Source: Reticulascus tulasneorum (taxonomy: Eukaryota > Ascomycota > Sordariomycetes > Glomerellales > Reticulascaceae). From it: 64,000 nt of DNA. The notes under the pieces are model-generated. The model was not told the DNA's origin. It did no database searches and was given only the letters and a program-made list of their open reading frames with translations. The stretch is taken from contig LSAX01000001.1 in NCBI GenBank assembly GCA_001557505.1, positions 3,720,001-3,784,000 on the forward strand. Direction: 5' to 3'. Made by a program: the position numbers and the translations under genes. Positions 11,563 to 23,709 of the stretch are shown here, piece after piece (positions within the stretch are counted from its first letter, which is position 1; the number at the start of each line of letters is the position of its first letter).

Positions 11563-13211
11563 TGTGGGTAGTGGATGGTTGTGCTTTACTGAAAGGAAAG
11601 AAGCAGACTGTCGAGAAGTCTTCTATATAAGAGAAGAAACCCTTTTGGACTGGGTTGGGCGGGGTCGGTTGACTCGGCGTGGAGCGCGAACCGATTCAAG
11701 ACATGCAACAGAGAGGATGATCAAAGCAGAAATGAAGCACGATAGGAATCAGATTTTTTTGAGATCGGAGAGGCCAGCTGTCGGGGAGAAGTAGAAGAGG
11801 TCCAACAGAACGGTCACCGGGGGAGTGTGGTGGTTTTGAGTTGGCGCCGGCACGGTTCAGGGCCGCGAGGTCCTTTGACTGGATGGGCAAATCAGTCAGT
11901 CGTGTGTAAGTGGGACAATGAGGCCGAAGGGCAAATGGGAGCAGCTCACGTTGTGGCGTGGGGAGGGTAGTATGGGCGTGAGTTGGACAGGGCCCCTTGG
12001 TTGGTGAAGGCCCAGTTCCCGGCCAGCGATTCGATTCGGTGGGTGATGAAAATAGACGCCGAGCTACTGTTGGCACGATGTGGATGGACGGCGGCCCCAG
12101 AGCTTGTCTTGCAGAGAGGAGGAGGCAATTCCCCCAGGCGGGCGGGTACTAGCCCGTTGACAAAGGATATCACAAAAGTCTTGGTACTGGTGATCCGGAA
12201 AGATGACGTTCCTTGAAACGCTGAAAGAGACGAGATGTGAGAGCAAGGCGTAGCAAATGATGAATCTGACGGGAAAGAGATCAGAGAGAAGAAATGTCAG
12301 CGCGAGGGAGAGCGAGAGCCGTGAAGAGGGGTTAAGTATATTGAAGGCTGAGAGAAGTCGAGCAGATTTCCCTGCGCCAAGAGACGGATTATACAAGACC
12401 AACTCGCAATGTAGTACTTGTTGGTTATAGTACTACGAAGGAGCGGTGCATAGTAGAGGGCATGTCCCGGGCTGCTTGGGAAGAGAGGAGCGACACGGTA
12501 CAGATACAGACAGACACACACGCACGCACAGAGAGAGAGGTACGCGCAGACAACCGGTAAGTTAGTTTGACTTCCCGCCAGCCATCCTTCCTAATTATTG
12601 CCCCAATTGTCCGTCCTGGGGGGAGAGGAGGGGGGAGGCGACTGGGGGTCACCAACTTGGCGCCTCTGGGTCGTTGCATCCGGATGGTTCGACGATGCAC
12701 GTAAGGCAAGTGATTGGGCCTGCATGTCTCCCCTCGAAGAGCCCGAGAGTGAGTGAGGAGAGTGTGGTAATTCGGCATGGACGGGCAGCGAGGAGTAAAC
12801 GAGGACGTGGTTGGGCGGAACCCTTGTCTCCTGATTAAGTCTTTCCAAATCTCATCCTTGCCGCCGCCAGATACCCATGTCGAGGATCTGCGAGCGTGAT
12901 AGGCTGGGTGACCTGCATGCGCGCTCGATGCCACATGCTTGGACTCGGCAAGAAAAACACACGGCCAATGGGGTGGCCAGGATGCGTGATTCCCGTCCAG
13001 CCACTTGCAGAGTGGGCGGTAAGAGAGGAAGGACATGGGGTGGCACTGTGGTAGTGTGTTGGTGGTGGGTGGTGGGTGGTGGTGGGCGAAAGAAACAAGA
13101 AGAGCGCGCATTGGGGGGGGGGGGAGGAAGTCGACATGCGAACAAAGAGGGAAACGCTGCGTGGGGCACCTGAAAGACGGCTCCGAGTCACGTCCTCGCT
13201 TCCCTTTTTTT

Positions 13212-13255
13212 CAGGTTGCTTTGTGCCCAGGGTTGCTTTGTTCAGGTTGCTTTGT
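13212..13255. repeat. Three-copy tandem repeat, unit CAGGTTGCTTTGT
   Basis: Copies at 13212-13224, 13228-13241 (one extra G) and 13243-13255, preceded by a T run. Confidence 0.8.
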
Positions 13256-13953
13256 CCTCACATGCGCTCCCGAGTCCAGAGAGATGCGCAGTCCTGTCGT
13301 GTTAGGCAGTTGGTGGAAGTTTGCTTCCCCAGCGACCCTACTAGTGGATTTCCAGTGCTTATAGTGGACCTCCCCAGCGGCGCCATCCAGTCGACTGGCA
13401 GTCCTGGGCACACAATGTCGCCGCTGGACTCGCTGTGACCCACTGTATCGTAAGCTTAAACGTACGGTAGCTCAGCTCCTGCCAGCCCATCCCGGCATTG
13501 AATTCATACAACGTAGCAGCCTGTAATCTGTACAAGCAAACTGCCTATCGTGATCGCCTCGGTACAGCGTACCCCCCGCCATGGACTTCCCAGGCACGTT
13601 TTGACCAGCCCAAAATCTCACGTTGGCATCCAAAGTAGACGATAGCCCGAGGAAGATTTGAGAGCAAAAAAAAATTAAATAAGCTGATGATTCGTCATGC
13701 GTCCTTGCCACGCAGAGCCCTGTGCAGTACCTGAAATCCTTTTACGCGTCTATTGCTGGACCCGTCCCAAAGCAAAGCCATAGGAGCAACAAAGCAATAT
13801 CGAGGTGCCGCTGGTAAAAGATGTGCGCAATATGGCAAATTCCCACGCGAACCCTCTCGCCCTGGCAGCGTGCCCCATCCCTGCCTCCGTCGTCCCCAAG
13901 AAATCCTTCGGCTTATCAACCGCCTAAAGATCGTCCGTCCAGGCCGTGGGTGC

Positions 13954-13972
13954 GTGTGTGTGTGTGTGTGTG
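13954..13972. repeat. (GT)n microsatellite
   Basis: Nine or so GT dinucleotides in the gene-free region. Confidence 0.85.
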
Positions 13973-16360
13973 CGTGCTGGTGTGGTGCTGGGGTCCGTGA
14001 ACCGTTGCGTTTTCCCCCCCATGGGAGAGATCTGCCCGAAGAGGAACAGAACAATTTTGGTCTGTGCCCAATTAGCCCACATTCGCTCGCCCTTCACTAT
14101 GCAAGTTTAACCCAGATTTCAAGAAGGCTAATCTATTTATAGCAGATCTGCCAATCAGCTCCTGAGAAGGTGGGCTAATTTGCTATTTTTACCCCAATCT
14201 TTGTTCACCGGCAGCTGTCTCCCGCATCTCGATTCCACAAATGCATCTAGAATCACAATATACTACCGTACGCATACGCAATGTTCGCGACTTCATCATA
14301 GCACATTGGCGGCTCGTGGGATCTGTGGAGCCGATCCCCCCTTCGCGCTATCACAGGCATCATGGCGGCACCCGTCGCGATGGCATCACCTTTTTTTTTT
14401 TGGTATGCAGGAACCCACTCACCTCACTCTAATACCGGCGGCACCCAACTGCCGCACCCGACGATTCCTCTCGAGATCGGGATGGCTGCGAACCTCGTGA
14501 GATCTCAAATAGCCTTCATGAGCGTGGTACGACATGTGGTCAGCTCTGTCGTCCCAGCCCCAAACTTTCCTTCAGCTGCGATACGTGCATCCTACGACTT
14601 CTGCTACGTAAGCCTTCCCATTGCGATTTTGTTGCTATCTTAGATATGCTGGCCAAAGGTCTTCGGCTTCGGAACTCTGCTTTACCCGCGCTCAGCCAAA
14701 CCTGCCGTCGGCACGGCTGAGCTTTTCCCAGCAAAGGACTGTGGCTTGGGGTGTGTCTGTTGGATAATTGACGTCAGCCCATTCGTTATTTATTTGAAAC
14801 ACCTGGGAAGAATACCTCGTGGGTGTACAAAGGCATAATTAAACAAAGTCATCCGAGGCTACTCTTCCTATCACGGTTGTTGTAGCATGTATTTAGTCAT
14901 TCAACTGACTGAACATTTTGTTGCTGCGCACATAAATAGTCTTGTAGCCTGCCTGGATTACATACCTGAAGGAATAGCCAGAAATTCACCCGGCTAACTG
15001 TTTGACCGGACTTCACCATGGCAGTGTTTGTCATAATGGCAAGGCTACCATGCTAGATCGCACTGCGCCTGGCATGTTGGTATCTTCAGCCGAGAGATGA
15101 CAGAAAGAGCCAAGCATGTGGACAAGGTCGTGGCATTCGACGTAGGAAATTTGCTTACGTGACTAGTCGGCTGTGTAGGAAAGCTTTGACAAGGGATGTC
15201 TTCAAGTACTCAGTAAGATGATGATATCAAAACCCTCTGTTCCTCGCTATTTTGCTGCAATTTTCTCAGCACATATCATTCCTCATGGCTGGACGCAAAT
15301 GCCATATCACACGCACTGATACAGTTATCATGCGTTCCCTAATGACCTTCCTAACTGGTTCGTGTCATGGTCTCTATGAGAAGCAGCTCTCACCGAAGAC
15401 CTGGATGCGGGAGGCATGAAATAGCCTTGATGATTATGTGAACCTTCAGCTCTAGCTCGATGAGCAGGTTCTTCGATATGGTGCCCAGGACTTCACAGGC
15501 AGCATGCACTAGGGACCCTGAGCGAATGACGTCCAGCCGGGCGGGTTCCGCCCCGTGGGTTGGTCCGAATCTGCACGATGCGGTCCGGCCGCAGATTGGG
15601 TGCGGACCTTGGAGCCCAATGGCGAGATGACCTGTATGATCAGCCGGACCCCAACTTCTGGCCCACGAGTTCCCTTGAATTTGCTAGTCGGTCAAATATG
15701 GGGCTAATACGACAGCTGGTGGAGATCGTAAGTTGCCTAGCCTAAGTACGATATAAGATAATCACACATGAGATGGGAGGCGAGCAGCTTAAAGCCATCT
15801 CACAACCTTTCCCGGAGCTGAAGGTCTAGCCTCGTCGCCGTAACCAGGGCGGGAAGGCGGGCGCCGGCCAGATTGTCCGTACCATCAGCTTACTGTCACC
15901 ACTACGAATCAGCTACGACTGTCTAGTATAAGTTAGTTGGTTAGTTCGCAGTTCCACCACTACTTCTAGCAGGTCATTTCGAAAACTAGTATTAAACGGG
16001 ACACCGTTCCTGTTGTTAAACTTCCCAGCTGCACATGCTCAGTCTGAGCTTGTCGAGCGTGGCGGTCAGTGGCTTCAGGAGCTGAAAACAAGTCTATGAT
16101 TTAGTCGGGGCATCACTGGGTTTCCGTCTCTCTGTCCCTCTGTCCCTCTGCCTGTATCTCTGTTCGTAACTGTTGCCGGGAAGGGTGCCACAGCAACGCT
16201 AGTCTAACGTTATCGGTGATATCTCCACGGCAATTGGTTATCAATCATTTCACCTCTCACTTTCAATCGACATATTCGGGAAGGTCTTATGATTCTGACG
16301 TGAGCGGTGGGTGAGAGTCTTTAGGCTTTTGGGCACGGAAAACCTCTGTGTGATATGCCG

Positions 16361-16482
16361 GTTTGCCGCAAACGTTGGGTTCTGGTCAGGATAGAGCTCC
16401 TGCTCGGGCGCAGCTCCGGGGTTTGAGTGGCTTCGATGTCGCCCCGAACCGACATCGCTGCCTATCTAGGATTGCGGCAAAC
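16361..16482. repeat. Nested inverted repeats
   Basis: GTTTGCCGCAA (16361-16371) is matched by its exact reverse complement TTGCGGCAAAC (16472-16482). Inside lies a perfect 8-bp hairpin CGATGTCG / CGACATCG (16434-16441 / 16450-16457) with an 8-nt loop. Confidence 0.6.
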
Positions 16483-16816
16483 GCCAACGCACCAAACTTT
16501 GGTCGCGATGCCGATCAGACCAATACGTACTTACTATGTGGTTCTACATAGAAAGCCAACCTCACCAGCTAGCACGCACTTTGACGCCACAAACCAACCT
16601 TAGCTTCATTGCGGGGGGGGGGGGGGTTTGCTGACATGGAGCGGGCGCCCGTGCTAGTATGCGGCGAGAGGTAAAGGTTACGTAGTAGTGATCCTAGCAG
16701 TAGGGCTGACTTTCATGGGCTTGTGGGACTGAGACTGGACTTATACAAAACAAAATCCGACGACTACATGTGGGAAGGCGTGTTAGGTACTTTTGAGTTG
16801 GCAACCTCACCGCTAG

Positions 16817-16826
16817 AATATATATA
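16817..16826 (+). promoter_or_regulatory. TATA-like element upstream of the PLP-enzyme gene
   Basis: AATATATATA about 125 bp upstream of the ATG at 16951, a normal place for a fungal TATA box. Position and sequence only. Confidence 0.4.
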
Positions 16827-16950
16827 CCTGGTCCTACCTCGCATACATCTGTAGCAACCCCCAAAAGCCTCGGACTGGGTAACCAAGCGACTTCTCAAAC
16901 TTTTGACGACAACAACAGACACAGAAACTTGTAGGGACGAGCACGCGAAC

Positions 16951-18778
16951 ATGCCTGTTCTCAAGCGCACCGTCTCGATCGGGGAGTGCGTCCCGCCGGT
17001 GACACCGTATGGCATCACCACCAACGTTCCAACCTGGGCCAGTGCCATAGGCTTCCGCGAGGGCGACCCGAAGACCTTGGCCCTGGTTAAGAACATATAT
17101 CCTCGCTTTGCGCCGTGGGGTATTGTAAGAGAGGTGAGCGAGCCGCTGCGATTTACACACTCACACTCTCAGGCCCGTCCGACTGACTCCCTCCATCTAG
17201 TTTCTCGGCGCAGTGTTGGCCAAGCTCGCCGCCCCGGAAGGCACAGCCGCACTCATCTGGACCGACCCGAGATCCTTCCAGATGCTCCGCCAGCATGCCT
17301 TCAGAGAGGAGCGCAAAGAACACAAGCTCACTCCGGAAGAGCTGAGCTACAGATGCGTCGACATCGGCGGCGTGCGGCTGTACCTGGTCCTCTTCCCCGC
17401 CACTAAAATCCCCGGCGTTGCCTTGAGCTGGCATAACCCCGGAATCGGCGTCTCGATCCGTCTGGCCGAGGAGCTCCTCAAGCACATCGACACGCTCGAG
17501 GAGGTGGAGTGCGACGGCGACAACCCGCCGCCGAACAAGCCGCTCGCCGAGAGCGAGTCGCATGGCAAGTTGCGGGAGCGGATCTCAGGCTACTTGCACC
17601 GCGCCGCGATCGATCCGGAGAAGGTGAAAGTGACACCGGATGACATTTTTCTGTACATGACGGGCATGGCCGGCATCTGGGAGACACATAACCAGCTGTT
17701 GGAGCACCGCCCGGGGACAGTGGTAGTTCTTGGGCTATGCTTCCACGCAACGATCCATCACATGCAGGAGGAATCCCCGCACGGGTACAAGCACGTCGGC
17801 AATGTCGACGACAAGTCGTTGGACGAGTTTGAAGCTTGGCTAGAGACGGAGACCAAGGATGGCCGCCAGGTCAGCTACTTGATCCTCGAGTTCCCAAGTA
17901 ACCCCATACTGGCGAGCACCGACCTGAAGCGTCTCAAGAAGCTGGTAAGCACTACTCGACACCATCAAATCTAGCCAATCTATGCTTGCATGCTCACCCA
18001 CTCTCCCTAGTCTGAAAAGTACGGATTCGTCCTCGTCTTGGACGACACGGTCGGCAGCTTTAGCAATATCGACATCCTCGCCCAGGCAGATATCCTCGTA
18101 TCCTCCCTGACCAAGTCCTTCAGTGGCTACGCCAACGTCATGGGCGGCAGCATCGCATTCAATCCGCTCTCGCCACACTACGACGCACTGCTGCCCCTCT
18201 GGAAGAAGAACTTCCACAACGAGTACTTTACCGGCGACGTGGACGTCATACTCTCCAACTCGGAAGACTACCTCGCCCGCTCTCAGATCCTCAACCGCAA
18301 CGCTGCGGCCATGGTCTCCTTCCTGCAGAAGGAAGCCGAAGACCCTGCCTCCCCCGTAAAGAAGGTCCTCTACCCCAGCGTCCTCCCCGATGTGGAGAAC
18401 TACAACGCCTTCAAGCGCAAGCCCACACCCGACTTCCCCGAGCCCGGCTACGGGTGTCTGTTCAGTGTCGACTTCGAGGACGTGACTACCGCCAAGGCGT
18501 TCTACGACGCCCAGAACTTTTACCCCGGCCCGCATCTGGGAGCACATAAGACGCTGGTGTTGTGTTACAACACTCTTGCCTTCGGCAAGACCAAGGAGGA
18601 AGAGGCGCGGTTCCGCGATTACGGCGTGGTGGAGGAGAGTTTGCGCTTCTCTGCTGGGCTGGAAAGCGTGGAGGACCTGATTGACACATTGAAGGAGGCG
18701 TTGGAGGCAGCGGTCCAGGCGAAGGCAACAAAGACCGATGGCCTGGCGCTGGCAGCTGGCGGTGGGCTTTCCTCGTGA
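16951..18778 (+). CDS. Cystathionine gamma-synthase-like PLP enzyme (fungal STR2/MET-7 type)
   Basis: Cys/Met-metabolism fold-type I PLP enzyme. Family members join O-acyl-homoserine and cysteine to form cystathionine in transsulfuration. Exons 16951-17133, 17201-17944, 18011-18778; introns 67 and 66 nt; 564 aa. The N terminus (SIGECVPPVTPYGIT..PTWASAIGFREGDPK..IYPRF) is the segment typical of the long fungal enzymes rather than of bacterial MetB. The PLP pocket shows LVLDDTVGSFSN (PLP-ring Asp) and SSLTKSFSGYANVMGGS with the Schiff-base Lys. The C terminus ends SLRFSAGLESVEDLIDTL. Several stretches depart from the usual MET-7 pattern (LRFSAGLE where RVSVGLE is normal), so this may be a divergent paralogue with another substrate. 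It is convergent with MCM4, 244 bp apart. Confidence 0.8.
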
Positions 18779-19022
18779 TGAAATACGAGCACGGTTTGCT
18801 TCTATGTTTTACGGCGCGACGTCGTCGGGTGACTTTAAGACTCTAGATTGTAATCTTAGAATTGCATTCGGATCATCTTGTCGCAAAGAACCAGTCTATC
18901 TCATGCCAAAGTGAAATACAGGAATACTGAACTAACAATCAACGCCAAGTCTTTCGTCCCTTTCCCATTATCAATAACCACATATTCCTAACGGCATATT
19001 CTCGTACAGCATGCATATCAGA

Positions 19023-22000
19023 CTAGACCACAGCAGTGACCCTCCGTACACTTCTTCTGGCACCTTCACCACTGACCATAATAAGGCCCTCCATCTCCAA
19101 AGCTCGCATAATCTCATTGAAGTCTGTCTGCTCAACGGCAACACTGGCGCCTTCACTCAGCCGCCTCGCCACATCCGCCCATTTCACCGTCTGGCCGCCA
19201 GTTGTGAGTTCATCCAGCAGCTTGACAATCGCGTCCTTCAGCTCCTCGCGCTTGCGACGCTCCAAGGTGCTAGTCCCCTCTGTCAGCAGGCTCATGTCGA
19301 TACGGCCCTGGGAGTCGGTGGCGGCGGTCTTGAGTGCGGAGCGGATAAGTCGCGTCGCCTCCTTCACGTCATCGCGGGTTACAGTCGTGGACAGTCGCAT
19401 CTTAGCGTGTGCTTCGGCGAGACGGATCATGGACTCAAGCTGACGGGTCGTGGCGGTGATGCGCTTCTCTGCGGCACGAACGTCTTGGCCGAGTTTACGC
19501 ATCTCGACGTATGAGTCGACTAGTTCTTGGGCAGCATCTTGGGAGATGGTGGGGTGGACGTGTGCACGAGCGTACGAGATGTACGATGAGAGGAACTCGA
19601 CAGGCTAGGTTGGTCAGTTTATAGCTCGTGTATGAAGAGGGAGGAAAAATGGACGTACCAGAATATCGTTGGTTGTGGGGGCAGAGTCGGGCTTGTCTTC
19701 CAGATAGAGAGAGAGGAGATGGCGAGCTAGACGACGATCGGCCTTCTCGTCTACGCGGTCGAGGATCAGGTACACGAGATCGAATCGCGAGAGCAGAGTT
19801 GGTGGTAGATCGATGTTTTGAGGCACGGGGAGGTCCGGGTTGTAGCGACTGCCAATGGGGTTGGCGCACGCAAGGATACTCGTTCGCGCATTAAGAGTGG
19901 TGATGATGCCGGCCTTGGCCACAGAGACAGTCTGCTGCTCCATGACTTCGTGTAGGACAGAGCGAGTAGCATCGGACATCTTGTCGAACTCGTCAATGCA
20001 GCAAACACCACCGTCTGAGAGAACTAGCGCACCGGACTCGAGAACCAGCTGTCGTGTTTCCGGGTCGCGAGTGACGTATGCTGTCAGACCGACGGCAGAA
20101 GAGCCCTTTCCGCTAGTGTAGACACCACGTGGGGCAATCTTGTGGATGTACGAGAGCATCTGCGATTTGGATGTAGATGGGTCACCGCAGAGCAAGATGT
20201 TGATGTCTCCACGATATCTTGGGCTACCTCCTTTGTGGAAAGTCTTGTTTGTGCCGCCAAAGAGCTGAAGAAGAATGCCCTTTTTGACATCGTCCATTTC
20301 ATAGATTGAGGGAGCGAGTGAGCGAGACAGGAGATCGTATATGTCAGATCGGGCAGCTGTCTCCTTGATCTTCTCCTCCTCTTCAGGGGTAATCTTTCGA
20401 GTCTGCTCGATGTTTTCTTGCGACTCACCCTCCTCTTCGCCTTGGCCAAGAGTAGATATATCAGCGCCCATTCGCTTCTTATCTACCTTTTGGACATGCA
20501 AGACATCAACATAAGTCTTGTACACGGACTTGACGGTTCTCTGGCGAGGGTTGACTCGGACAGGGCTAACTCTGAAGATGCCTGTAAGCTCGACGCGGTC
20601 ACCAGCCTTGCAGAAATCCACAAGTTCGTTGTAGACGCAGACAGACACCGAGTGCGGTGTCTGACCCGCAGGCACGGCATCTGGTGTCTCTTGTAGTTTG
20701 ATGACCTGCTTGTCCTCAAAGGAGCATCGGTTATGGACAATCTGCATGGAGTTCTTTGTGCCACAGCGAGGGCGGGGACACTCTGTTGGTTCTCGGATCT
20801 TGCCTCGGTCAAGTCCAACGTTAACTGAGTGTTGGCAGACATTGCACCGAAAGAAGGCGTCTTTCATGTCTGGAATAACAGGTGTTGTTCGAATCACAAA
20901 ACCCTTGATGGAGATGAGTTTATCCATATCTTCATTCCGTTAGCTTGTGTCATCAGGGAGAAAGATAGAATTCATACCGGATGGATTTAGGTCTCGCAGA
21001 TTAGTTGTCTTGTCCAGCCCATACGGCCGAACCACATAAATCATTTGAGAAACGGAATCCTCCAGAGATGTTTGCTCCTGTTGCTGTCTTTGAGACGCTG
21101 CCTCTTCCGGTCTGTCAGAGCTGGGGAATGCGGGCTCAGAACTCTGGACCGTGTTGCTTCGCTGAGAAACTTGTCCACCAGTGCTTTGGGAGGCACGCTG
21201 TTTCAGAGTCTCGGCTCTGGCCAGCTCAACCATCAAATCATGCACCGACTGATCGAAAACAGGGACAATTTCCTGAGGGTAGGCTTGAATTTGATGCCAT
21301 AGCTTACGAGTAGGCGGGTAAAGGTTGAGATCTGCAATATCCAGGTAGAGTCTGGTGTTGCCCAGAAGAAGCATGTTCTCCATAGCTTCCCAGTACGGCT
21401 TTGAATCAGCGTCTGGCTCGTCTTGGACCTGTTCATCCGTCAAGCCATCGCGATAGTGGCGGTACTTCTGAGTGAAATTTCGGAGGAAATCTTTGAATGT
21501 GGCAAAGGTATCGTCGATTGAGACGGTCGTGCCCCAGATAAGACTCTGACCTTGTCCGCCAAGAACATCTGCCTCCGAAGTATTTGGGTCACGGTTACTG
21601 AAAGAAGCTGCATCTGAGCCGTCGGCGGGGCCTTCTCGAATGACTCGGCCTGCGTCGTCTAAGATGATACGGCGCGGTGCGCGAGGCGTCCTTGCGAGCC
21701 CTTCGGAGTTGATGTCACCTCTTATGGCGCGAGCACCGCCGGCTGATGAGCCGACGAATAGACCGCTGCTTTCACTGCGGAAATCCGACGGCTGTCGAAG
21801 TGATCGGCCTGGGCTTGAGCTGGGTTCGTATCTAAGAGGAGACGACTCTACGGTGTGTTAGCTGCCGCAGGCATCTGAATATCAGCGCATTCACTAACCT
21901 CCCATCATTCCACTTGCTCGGGGAGTCCGGTCACCATCTCCAATAGACTGAGTCTCTGATTGCTGCCGGATAGGAGAGCTGGGAGCAGCGCCAGTGACAC

Positions 22001-22298
22001 CGTTGGTGCTCTGGCTGTTCGTCATGTGTCGCAACGGGGATGACACATCACCGGCTGCAGGGGCATTGCGCCTGCTCCCAGAACCTGCGGGAGAAGACTC
22101 ATAGAAGAGAGGGCTGGACGCAAGTTGCGATTGACGAGGCTGGCGAGGAGTCTCGCTGGCTTTGGCAGCGCCCTCGGCGGCAGTGGCAGCAGCAGCAGGA
22201 GCGGGGCTGCTTCTTGGAGCCTCAGAGTTCCTCGTCGAGCGGCGAGGAGTCCCGGCTTGCGAGCTTCGAGTTGATCGTCTGTTTGTAGGAGAAGACAT
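19023..22298 (-). CDS. MCM4: DNA replication licensing factor MCM4 (Cdc54/Cdc21)
   Basis: Subunit of the nuclear MCM2-7 replicative helicase. Exons (minus) 22298-21899, 21847-20978, 20929-19659, 19604-19023; introns 51, 48 and 54 nt; 1040 aa. The N-terminal ~200 residues are Ser/Thr/Pro-rich with at least ten SP/TP sites (GTPRR, SSPLF, SSPLRH, RTPRA), the regulatory tail targeted by CDK and DDK in this family. The zinc finger CNVC...CPRPRC follows NLRDLNPSDMDKLISIKG. The AAA+ motor has Walker A GDPSTSKSQ, Walker B CCIDEFDKM, sensor ILACANPIGSRY and arginine finger LLSRFDLVYL. The C-terminal winged helix ends the protein. The Met at 22298 is chosen over an in-frame upstream ATG at 22322 because the family start MSSPTNRRSTRSS fits. 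It is divergent with the coatomer zeta gene. Confidence 0.96.
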
Positions 22299-22689
22299 CT
22301 TGAATTGAACAAACAGTTTCAATGCCTTGATGTTGCAGATTCAGCAGAAGACGTTTGCATGAAAGTGGGAGGCGAAGGGATAGAAACAGAGGTGGGATGT
22401 AATTTGGCACTTAACACGGTCGAAGAGCAGACGACGCGTCGGAAAAGGGGAGGGACGCGTTCCACTTTACGCGGTACAACACGAATGTATTCGAACCTAT
22501 TAAACTTTCAGGCCCGTGCACGATCCCCCCCCCGGGCCAGGGCGTTGGACGGAACGGCCAAACCACTCGCCGAGTTCGAGGTCCACTGCATCTACAGAAT
22601 GCCACCAAAGCCAGAAGCTCTAATCGAGGACAGATTTTCGAGATCGAACCTACCCACAGCGCATTGCCTCCGTTGCACCCAAAGCCAAG
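22299..22689. promoter_or_regulatory. Divergent MCM4 / coatomer zeta promoter with two MCB boxes
   Basis: 391 bp between two start codons. It contains two perfect ACGCGT hexamers at 22434-22439 and 22455-22460, 136-162 bp upstream of the MCM4 ATG, and a nearby TTACGCGG. ACGCGT is the MluI cell-cycle box bound by MBF-type (Mbp1/Res, KilA-N domain) factors at G1/S, and MCM genes are classic targets. A C run (22518-22526) lies between the boxes and the coatomer gene. Confidence 0.65.
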
Positions 22690-23574
22690 ATGCCTGGAAT
22701 GTCCCTTGTCACGATTAACGCCGTGCTAATTCTCTCGGCCGACGGAGACCGCATATTCGCGAAATACTATTCCGCACCGCACCATGGCCCCTCCATCGGT
22801 GGCTCGACAGCACACAAGGACAACGGTCCCTACCCGGATCTCAAATCCCAGCAGCGGTTCGAGAAGACCTTGCTCGAGAAGACAGTGAAGCAGACGGGCG
22901 ACATTATTCTATGTATGCGCTTGCCGCTATATCCCCACTTGCCAGACTAAGCCGTGACTGACATCTATGGAAAGATGACAACCGGGTAGTGCTATATAAG
23001 ATGGAGGTATATGGCTTCCCTGCGACGAAACGAGACTTCAACTCCTGGTGCTAATGCTCAGCGTAGTCGGACGTAATGATGTATGTGGTGGGCGGCGTCG
23101 ATGAGAACGAGATCTTGCTTTACAACACCATTCTTTGTTTGCGGGATAGTCTCCACTTGCTCTTCAAGTTGGTTTGCCCAAGCGTCTTTGTTAGGTGGCT
23201 TTTCTGACAATCTTAGGCAATCCGTGGATAAGCGCACTATTGTTGAGAACTGTAGGTTCACCGCACTCGAACGGGGATTTGCGAGACGAGAAAACTGACC
23301 CATCGCACAGACGACCTCGTCACCTTAGCCATCGATGAGATTGTCGATGACGGTATCATGTATGAAAGGTTGCCTCTCACCTCTGGCTGCTATTGTTAAC
23401 ATATCTCCCCTCTTCAGCCTAGAAACCGACCCTACGATTGTTGTCCAGAGGGTCAGCAAAGCGCCAGCGCAGGACGTGGATCTTCGCCGCATCGATCTGA
23501 GCGAACAGGGCGTCAACAACTTGGCGCAATTAGGAAAGTCGAAGCTGGCAGACTGGTTACGGCAAGGGCTGTAA
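22690..23574 (+). CDS. RET3: Coatomer subunit zeta (COPI)
   Basis: Small subunit of the COPI coat that drives Golgi-to-ER and intra-Golgi retrograde transport. It pairs with the beta/delta/gamma adaptor-like subcomplex. Six exons: 22690-22912, 22975-23006, 23067-23167, 23217-23251, 23311-23359, 23418-23574; introns 49-62 nt; 198 aa. Two exons are only 32 and 35 nt. The longin-type fold is visible: MSLVTINAVLILSADGDRIFAKYY, DIILYDNRVVLYKME, DVMMYVVGGVDENEILL, LCLRDSLHLLFK, DLVTLAIDEIVDDGIILETDP. An N-terminal insert after the first strand (APHHGPSIGGSTAHKDNG) is common in filamentous fungi. All junctions restore the family sequence in phase. Confidence 0.93.
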
Positions 23575-23709
23575 TGGTGGGAAATGTGGACGAAAGTTGC
23601 AGCTAATATAGAGCTGGGAGTTGGTGGGTGTTTTAGGATTCATGAAAAGTACAAGTCCGTTACGGATGGCATGACAATCCTGCATGATCTTGATGAATGA
23701 ATATCCTGT

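Larger units (their letters stand above)
11563..16950. other. 5.4 kb gene-free region
   Basis: No frame here looks like a real protein. The minus-strand frame at 12425-13111 is low-complexity Pro/His/Ser. Visible structure: a TTG-GGT rich tract (13061-13087), runs of 12 G (13113-13124) and 14 G (16613-16626), a (GT)n tract (13954-13972), a T run (14391-14400), a three-copy tandem repeat (13212-13255) and nested inverted repeats (16361-16482). It contains the promoters of the tetraspan gene (left) and the PLP-enzyme gene (right); long leaders or noncoding transcripts are possible. Confidence 0.5.

Noticed and set aside
12425..13111. 228-residue minus-strand frame
   Set aside because: Low-complexity Pro/His/Ser/Arg sequence with no domain, overlapped by other equally long frames; typical chance ORF in a GC-rich region.
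16613..16626. G run as a G-quadruplex element
   Set aside because: A single homopolymer of 14 G rather than four spaced G tracts; may also be affected by sequencing error.
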